Assembly: GCA_934182615.1 (NCBI GenBank)
Contig: CAKPRO010000002.1
Coordinates: 62,001-126,000 of the forward strand
Direction: 5' to 3'
Source of the DNA: an uncultured Bacilli bacterium
Lineage (GTDB): Bacteria > Bacillota_I > Bacilli_A > RF39 > UBA660
Length of the DNA: 64,000 nt
Shown piece by piece: positions 59,696 to 64,000 of the stretch. The notes beneath the pieces are model-generated. The model was not told the origin of the DNA, did no database searches, and was given only the letters and a program-made list of their open reading frames with translations. Position numbers and translations under genes: made by a program. Position 1 is the first letter of the stretch; each line of letters starts with the position of its first letter.

Positions 59696-60568
59696 ATGAT
59701 TACTGCAAATATGGTAAAAGAGTTAAGAGAAGCAACAGGAGCAGGAATGCTAGATTGTAAAAAAGCTCTTACTGAAACAAATGGTAATATGGAAGAAGCA
59801 ATTACTTGGCTTAGAGAAAAAGGAATTTCTAAAGCTGCTAAAAAGCAAACAAGAATTGCTGCTGAAGGATTAGCTAAAGCTAAAGTAGAAGGAAATAAAG
59901 CTGTTATCGTTGAAGTAAATTCAGAAACAGACTTTGTTGCTAAAAACCCAGAATTTACTGGATTAGTAGATTTAATTGCTACTGCAATTTTAAGTAGTAA
60001 TGTAAAAACAGTTGAAGAAGTAATGAAATTAGAAGTAGAAGGTAATACTATTGAAAATATTATTATTGACAAAACTGCTACTATTGGAGAAAAATTATCA
60101 TTTAGAAGATTTGAACTAGTAGAAAAAGAAGATAATCAAGTATTTGGAACTTATTCACATATGGGTGGAAAAATTGTTACATTAGCAGTTTTAGAAGGAA
60201 CTGATGAAGAAGTAGCAAAAGATGTTGCTATGCAAATAGCGGCTATGAGACCACTATATTTAGATAAAGATTCAGTACCTACTGAAAGAGTAGAAAAAGA
60301 AAGAGAAATCTTAACTGAACAAGCAGAGAATGAAGGACTAGATGCTAATAAATTACCTATGATTGTAAATGGAAGATTAAATAAATTCTATGAAGAAGTA
60401 TGTTTATTAGATCAAGGCTTTGTAAAAGAAAACAAAATGAAAGTATCTAAATATGTAGAAAGCAAAAATATGAAAGTATTATCTTTCGTAAGATACGAAG
60501 TTGGCGAAGGTATGGAAAAAAGAGAAGAAAACTTTGCTGACGAAGTTGCAAAACAAATGAATGCATAA
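59696..60568 (+). CDS. tsf: Elongation factor Ts
   Basis: Nucleotide-exchange factor for EF-Tu. N-terminal UBA-like domain with VKELREATGAGMLDCKKAL and the conserved core KTRIAAEGL (here KQTRIAAEGLAKAKVEG), then TDFVAKN. The two core halves and the C-terminal module (FVKENKMKVSKYVE) are present; 290 residues is normal. AAGGAGG precedes the ATG, 11 nt after rpsB. Terminator follows. Confidence 0.97.
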   Translation: MITANMVKELREATGAGMLDCKKALTETNGNMEEAITWLREKGISKAAKKQTRIAAEGLAKAKVEGNKAVIVEVNSETDFVAKNPEFTGLVDLIATAILSSNVKTVEEVMKLEVEGNTIENIIIDKTATIGEKLSFRRFELVEKEDNQVFGTYSHMGGKIVTLAVLEGTDEEVAKDVAMQIAAMRPLYLDKDSVPTERVEKEREILTEQAENEGLDANKLPMIVNGRLNKFYEEVCLLDQGFVKENKMKVSKYVESKNMKVLSFVRYEVGEGMEKREENFADEVAKQMNA

Positions 60569-60572
60569 AATT

Positions 60573-60597
60573 AGAAACAGAAATGTTTCTTTTTTTC
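60573..60597 (+). terminator. rpsB-tsf terminator
   Basis: 6-bp stem AGAAAC/GTTTCT, 6-nt loop, long T run. Confidence 0.82.
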
Positions 60598-60661
60598 TTG
60601 CTCTAATATTGCTATTATGATATACTTAAATTGAACATAAAGTAAGGAGGAAAATGAATTT

Positions 60662-61045
60662 ATGTACGACTATGATTTATATGATTATTCAGCAGGAGTA
60701 TCCACAACATCATCAATAGGAACATTTCCATTAATAGGAGGAAGTTTAGCTTCTATACTAATAATAGTTAGTTTGTGGAAAATCTTCAAAAAAGCTGGTA
60801 AACCAGGATGGGCTTCTATAGTACCAATATACAATATGATAGTACTATTAGAAATCACAGAATTACCATTATGGTATATAGTACTATTCTTTATACCATT
60901 TGCTAACATATATGCATTATTTAAAATATACATTGAGTTGGCACATAAATTTGGAAAGTCTACAGGCTTTGGAGTAGCAACAGTATTCTTTAGTATTGTA
61001 TGTCTTCCAATATTAGCATTTAGTAAAACAGCAGAATATAAATAA
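60662..61045 (+). CDS. DUF5684-like small membrane protein
   Basis: 127 residues, four hydrophobic helices. The block IVSLWKIFKKAGKPGWASIVPIYN with later ELPLWYIVLFFIPFANI is the DUF5684 pattern (W-x-[IL]-FKKAGK-x-GW-x-x-[IL]-[IV]-P-x-YN). The upstream ATG at 60654 is in another frame and too near the AAGGAGG site. Function unknown; some relatives sit near signal peptidases. Paralogue of the convergent gene at 61063. Confidence 0.72.
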   Translation: MYDYDLYDYSAGVSTTSSIGTFPLIGGSLASILIIVSLWKIFKKAGKPGWASIVPIYNMIVLLEITELPLWYIVLFFIPFANIYALFKIYIELAHKFGKSTGFGVATVFFSIVCLPILAFSKTAEYK

Positions 61046-61049
61046 AAAA

Positions 61050-61077
61050 TCGATTAGAATTTCTAATCGACTTTTTT
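61050..61077. terminator. Shared terminator of the convergent DUF5684-like pair
   Basis: 9-bp stem TCGATTAGA/TCTAATCGA, 3-nt loop, T run on the plus strand and A run before it (T on the minus strand). It overlaps the end of the minus-strand gene. Confidence 0.82.
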
Positions 61078-61617
61078 TCCACAATTATCACAAAATTTAG
61101 CATTAGGTTTTAATTTAACCCCACATCCTAAACAAAATCTTTCGTTATTAGAAGTACCTTGTTTTTCTTCACCAAAAGGTCCATTAGGACTAACAGAAAC
61201 ATTGCTATCAAATTGATAACTACTAGATAAACCAAGAATCATGACCATAACAGGAGCAAATAAAGTTCCTAAAATAGCAATTGGCACATGATTTTGTTTC
61301 ATCTTCTTACCAATATTCCAGAAGATAAAGAATCTAGTTACTAAGGTTGCAATATTAGCAACATAATCAAGACCATTAATTTTTAACATGCCAAGAATAG
61401 TGCCAGATATAGCAATAAGGAAATACCACCAATTAAGTCCAGATATTTCTACAAGCACATATGTGTTATAAAATGGAATAATAGCTTCCCATCCTTGCTT
61501 TCCTGCTTTTTTAAACAATTTCCAAAGGCCAATAACATAAACTGTATATAATGCTATAACCAAAAGCAATATAAATACAGAGCCTCCTAATAACATAGCC
61601 ATAAAATAATTAACCAT
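61063..61617 (-). CDS. DUF5684-like membrane protein with C-terminal zinc ribbon
   Basis: Membrane part (about 1-135) with IGLWKLFKKAGKQGWEAIIP and FYNTYVLVEISGLNWWYFL, paralogous to its convergent neighbour. The tail (about 155-184) adds a zinc ribbon: CLGCGVKLKPNAKFCDNCGK (CxxC-x10-CxxC). The N-terminal hydrophobic segment and five or so helices keep it in the membrane with the ribbon probably inside. AAAGGAG precedes the start. Function unknown. Confidence 0.77.
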   Translation of the reverse strand: MVNYFMAMLLGGSVFILLLVIALYTVYVIGLWKLFKKAGKQGWEAIIPFYNTYVLVEISGLNWWYFLIAISGTILGMLKINGLDYVANIATLVTRFFIFWNIGKKMKQNHVPIAILGTLFAPVMVMILGLSSSYQFDSNVSVSPNGPFGEEKQGTSNNERFCLGCGVKLKPNAKFCDNCGKKVD

Positions 61618-61795
61618 ATCTTACTCCTTTCATTATTAATATATCAAAAAAATAAAATAATTACAATAACAAACCAAATATTTATTAAATTTTTAATAAA
61701 AAGAAAATATACCAATATGTAAAAAGACATAAAATAAAACTGTTTTTAAGAATTAAATTGTTTATTCAAGAATACTCTTTAGTAGGGTGATATCA

Positions 61796-62704
61796 TTGTT
61801 TAGTAAGAATATACATAAAAGAATTAAAATAGTATTACTAATAGTAATAATAGTATTTATAATAATAATAGCTAAAGTATTTTATATAGAAGTAATAGAT
61901 TATAAGAAACTTAATAAATTAGCTAATGGATTATGGAGTAGAAATTTACCAATAGAAGCCGATAGAGGTAAGATATATACCATAGATGGTGAATTATTAG
62001 CAGGTAATGTAACAACTACGTCATTAGTATTTATTCCTAATCAAATAAAAGATAAAAACTTAGTAGCAGAGCAAATAAGTAAAGTATTAGGAGTTTCTAA
62101 AGAAGATATTGAAAAGCATATATATAAGAAGACAATGATGGAAAGAGTACACCCTGAAGGAAGAAGACTTTCCTACGAAATAGCGGATCAAATAAATAGT
62201 TATCATTTTGATGGAGTATATCTTTTAAAGGAATCTAAAAGAGAATATACCCATAATGAAATGTTATCTCATGTTTTAGGTTATGTTGGCATAGATAATC
62301 AAGGCCTTAGTGGCTTAGAACTTCAGTATGATGATATCTTAACAGGAGAATATGGAGGAGTACAATACTTTTCTGACGCTAAGGGTAATAATTTAGATAG
62401 AAATTCCGTATATGTAGAACCAGAAGATGGGTTAGATATATATTTAACAGTTAATTATGAATTACAATCTTCTATTGAAAGAGAACTAGATAATATTGTA
62501 ACTAAATATAATCCAGAAGGAGCATGGGCATTAGCTATGGATCCTAATACAGGAGAAATACTTGGTATGAGTTCTAGACCTAATTTTAATCCTAATAATT
62601 ATAAGAATTATAGTACTGAAGTAATAAATAGAAATATGGCTATATGGGCTAGCTATGAACCAGGTAGTACTTTCAATATTGTACCACCCGAAAGCGATAC
62701 CTAA
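61796..62704 (+). pseudogene. Class B penicillin-binding protein, truncated within the SxxK motif
   Basis: N-terminal membrane helix (about 10-30), then the PBP dimerisation domain (ADRGKIYTIDGELLAGNVTT, SGLELQYDDILTGEYGGVQY) and the start of the transpeptidase domain (EGAWALAMDPNTGEILGMSS). The last normal residues are ASYEPGSTF; the catalytic motif should read STFK. Here it reads STFN, then seven unrelated residues and TAA. The rest of the transpeptidase domain is absent from the remaining 1.3 kb in all frames that I can judge. So it is interrupted, not merely frameshifted. Family: SpoVD/FtsI (PBP2-like). TTG start with AGGGTGA (GTG 61787 lies in that site). Confidence 0.88.
62663..62701. 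other. Imperfect inverted repeat at the PBP break (att-like site)
   Basis: GGTANNNCTTTC (62663-62674) and GAAAGNNNTACC (62690-62701): nine of twelve positions pair, with 15 nt between. The PBP-coding match ends inside this site. Size and imperfect dyad are like attL/attR sites of large serine integrases. The partner end and the integrase are not in the window. Confidence 0.6.
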
Positions 62705-62750
62705 TTAATGATATTCATATTTGGTGTAAATATGCATAAAGAATAATGAT

Positions 62751-62779
62751 TTGACAAACATTTTTATTGGAGCTATCAT
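62751..62779 (+). promoter_or_regulatory. Promoter near the element end
   Basis: TTGACA, 17-nt spacer, TATCAT, 22 nt before the next start codon. Confidence 0.75.
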
Positions 62780-62800
62780 TCACTCAATGGAGGATTTTTT

Positions 62801-63076
62801 ATGAGTATGGATAAGTTATTTCTAAGAGATGAAAAAAGAATCAAAAAATTATATGATACTGAATTGCTAGCACATTTGTTGCTTTTAAATTATCAATTTT
62901 CAAATTATAAATATCATAATATAAGTGCTAGTGAAATATTTAAAAGTCTACACAAGATTAGATATTCAAAAAAAGATTTAGAGCAAATAAAAAATAATGC
63001 TATTGCACTATTAGATATAAAATATAATATTAGAGTTAACAATTTAGAAACACTTGATTTTTATAATTTAGATTAA
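62801..63076 (+). CDS. Small hypothetical protein (91 aa)
   Basis: Basic and helical: starts MSMDKLFLRDEKRIKKLYDT and ends NNLETLDFYNLD. No family recognised. GGAGG site and its own promoter; the gene is the first after the PBP break. The stretch YSKKDLEQIKNNAIALLDIK suggests a small alpha-helical DNA- or protein-binding fold, but I cannot say more. Confidence 0.68.
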   Translation: MSMDKLFLRDEKRIKKLYDTELLAHLLLLNYQFSNYKYHNISASEIFKSLHKIRYSKKDLEQIKNNAIALLDIKYNIRVNNLETLDFYNLD

Positions 63077-63100
63077 TATAAAATAAAAAGAAAACAAATC

Positions 63101-63379
63101 TTATTTTCTTTCATCAATTCTATTAAATGTAGTTCTATGAGTTTTATCGTATTTTAGTAAATCTGATGCAGTCATTTTTAACTTACGATCAATATTTTTG
63201 TTCATACCTTCTGCTATTTTATCAAGCATTTCAATTGTAGGTTTCCTCTTACAATTTTCTAATTCATTTATATAAACTAAATTACTTCCAACTTTCTCAG
63301 CAAACTTTTCTTGAGATAAGTTATATTTTTGTCTATAATATTTTAAATTCATTGATAGTATTTCACGACTATTATTCAT
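63101..63379 (-). CDS. XRE-family regulator (element repressor type)
   Basis: 92 residues with a helix-turn-helix filling residues 10-70 (LKYYRQKYNLSQEKFAEKVG, then YINELENCKRKPTIEMLDKI and AEGM). The minus-strand orientation opposite to the neighbours and the small size are typical of element or phage repressors. GTGAGGT precedes the start. The divergent stretch to 63535 probably holds its operators: two related 9-10-mers, ACAAGTGTT and ACAACTGTT, occur at 63414 and 63440. Confidence 0.86.
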   Translation of the reverse strand: MNNSREILSMNLKYYRQKYNLSQEKFAEKVGSNLVYINELENCKRKPTIEMLDKIAEGMNKNIDRKLKMTASDLLKYDKTHRTTFNRIDERK

Positions 63380-63461
63380 AAAATCTTACCTCACTTTCTA
63401 CAATTTATTTTATACAAGTGTTAAATAATTGTCTTTTGCACAACTGTTTAAGGTAAAAGTG

Positions 63462-63489
63462 TTGATTTTTTATAGAAATCGGTTATCAT
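63462..63489 (+). promoter_or_regulatory. Divergent promoter of the small membrane-protein gene
   Basis: TTGATT, 16-nt spacer, TATCAT; likely under control of the adjacent XRE regulator. Confidence 0.6.
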
Positions 63490-63534
63490 ATTAATATATG
63501 TAGTAAATCTTAAATAGTTTGGTGGTGAAATAAA

Positions 63535-63783
63535 ATGAGTATAAAAAAAACAATAAGTATATTGGGAGCATTTATATTTCTAGTATTCCTAATTAAAGGA
63601 TTATATTTTGATACAAATTTAGGATATACCTTAGAAGCATCTCCTTTTTCAATGACAGGATGTCCATTATTTATCGAAGCATTATTATCAGTTGCAATAT
63701 TGCCTTTTTTAGTATATGCAATGATAGAAGAATCATGTAACAAAGTTATTAATCGTTTCAGTAAAAAAATCAATGCTAATTAA
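63535..63783 (+). CDS. Small membrane protein (82 aa)
   Basis: Two hydrophobic segments (about residues 8-24 and 42-62), a short loop between (YFDTNLGYTLEASPFSMTGC) and a basic tail (CNKVINRFSKKINAN). No family recognised. GGTGGTGA precedes the ATG. Divergent from the XRE regulator and followed by a terminator. Confidence 0.68.
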   Translation: MSIKKTISILGAFIFLVFLIKGLYFDTNLGYTLEASPFSMTGCPLFIEALLSVAILPFLVYAMIEESCNKVINRFSKKINAN

Positions 63784-63790
63784 AAATTAT

Positions 63791-63824
63791 AAAGAAATAT
63801 TTTATGAAAGTATTTCTTTCTTTT
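63791..63824 (+). terminator. Terminator after the small membrane-protein gene
   Basis: 9-bp stem AAAGAAATA/TATTTCTTT, 11-nt loop, then CTTTT. Confidence 0.75.
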
Positions 63825-63868
63825 AATAATTGTGTATAATAATAGTAAATTAAGTTTTGAGGTGCATT

Positions 63869-64000
63869 ATGAGAGTAGTTAATAAAAATGTAGAATCAAA
63901 AAGGGATATCATAAGTGAATTAAAAAATATTAAAGTTAATTCAACAAATAAACATAAAGAAATAGAATTAGATTCTTATATAGTAAGTATTGTTATGATA
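63869..64000 (+). CDS. Partial gene at the window edge
   Basis: First 44 codons, starting MRVVNKNVESKRDIISELKN; continues beyond the window. GAGGTG precedes the ATG. Too little to assign. Confidence 0.6.
   Translation, partial: MRVVNKNVESKRDIISELKNIKVNSTNKHKEIELDSYIVSIVMI

Larger units (their letters stand above)
62675..64000. mobile_element. Left end of a probable integrated element (continues past the window)
   Basis: Inferred from the broken PBP gene, the att-like dyad at the junction, and a change in gene content to small unknown genes, a minus-strand XRE repressor and a divergent membrane-protein gene, the layout of an element's immunity/early region. No integrase or second end is visible. 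A misassembled contig would give the same picture. Confidence 0.6.

Noticed and set aside
59632..60072. Minus-strand 146-codon ORF opposite tsf
   Set aside because: Shadow of a strongly conserved gene; composition follows antisense of EF-Ts codons.

Overview
The window is strongly AT-rich, uses TGA as a stop (for example at the ends of the genes at 23029 and 15988), and carries AGGAGG-type ribosome binding sites. It has DivIVA/GpsB next to type-B RNase P RNA, a one-chain pyruvate:ferredoxin oxidoreductase, cell-wall enzymes (amidase, PBP, SleB/CwlJ-type hydrolase, DUF368 lipid-carrier transporter) and many SipW/TasA-like secretion genes. This fits an anaerobic, walled, small-genome member of the Bacilli/Firmicutes, of the kind known mostly as uncultured gut lineages. 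The exact taxon is inference.

1-22.9 kb is mostly housekeeping: amidase, ssb, lon, a degraded ImmA/IrrE-like remnant, a metallophosphoesterase and CPBP protease pair, dCMP deaminase, a CoA-dehydratase-activase-type ATPase, a LysM protein, an XRE regulator, asnS, a lipoprotein, PFOR, gpsB, rnpB, a RodZ-like protein, pgsA, recA (with a LexA-like box), a lipid kinase, a NUDIX hydrolase and tmRNA. 23-30 kb has a SipW-type signal peptidase with a TasA-like/DUF6273-like surface protein, a CtpA-type protease, a SleB/CwlJ-like hydrolase, DUF368 and a Lys-Ile-Glu tRNA cluster.

30.6-58.5 kb is a large surface-protein island. It holds a three-gene cluster led by a 1894-residue protein with FN3-like repeats, two sets of TasA-like subunits that share a C-terminal W-x-EG-x-D-x-DC motif, a 2662-residue protein with about 33 YGGGN-type repeats, and a protein with 16 DUF285/BspA-type 26-residue repeats. 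It also has a second active SipW-type peptidase and a peptidase paralogue lacking both catalytic residues. Seven proteins share a Tyr-containing motif just after their N-terminal hydrophobic segment, so they probably use one export and processing route.

58.7-61.6 kb returns to housekeeping (rpsB with a Rho-N/SAP-like tail, tsf, a convergent DUF5684-like pair). At 61.8 kb a class B PBP gene is broken within its SxxK active-site motif, at an imperfect inverted repeat. It is followed by unrelated genes, including an XRE repressor, that look like the left end of an integrated element running past the window.

The most interesting signal is at 51.50-51.74 kb. A good promoter drives a 48-codon leader ORF containing a run of eight G, and the ORF's stop codon lies inside the 3' arm of a strong intrinsic terminator just before the DUF285 surface protein. 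With eight G the ribosome would run into the terminator; with seven or nine it would stop about 25-30 nt before it. This suggests phase-variable control by translation-coupled transcription attenuation. A second unusual signal is a family of intergenic twin hairpins (8.4, 12.4, 39.2 and 54.0 kb) whose stems differ completely but whose loops all follow AC...GG.
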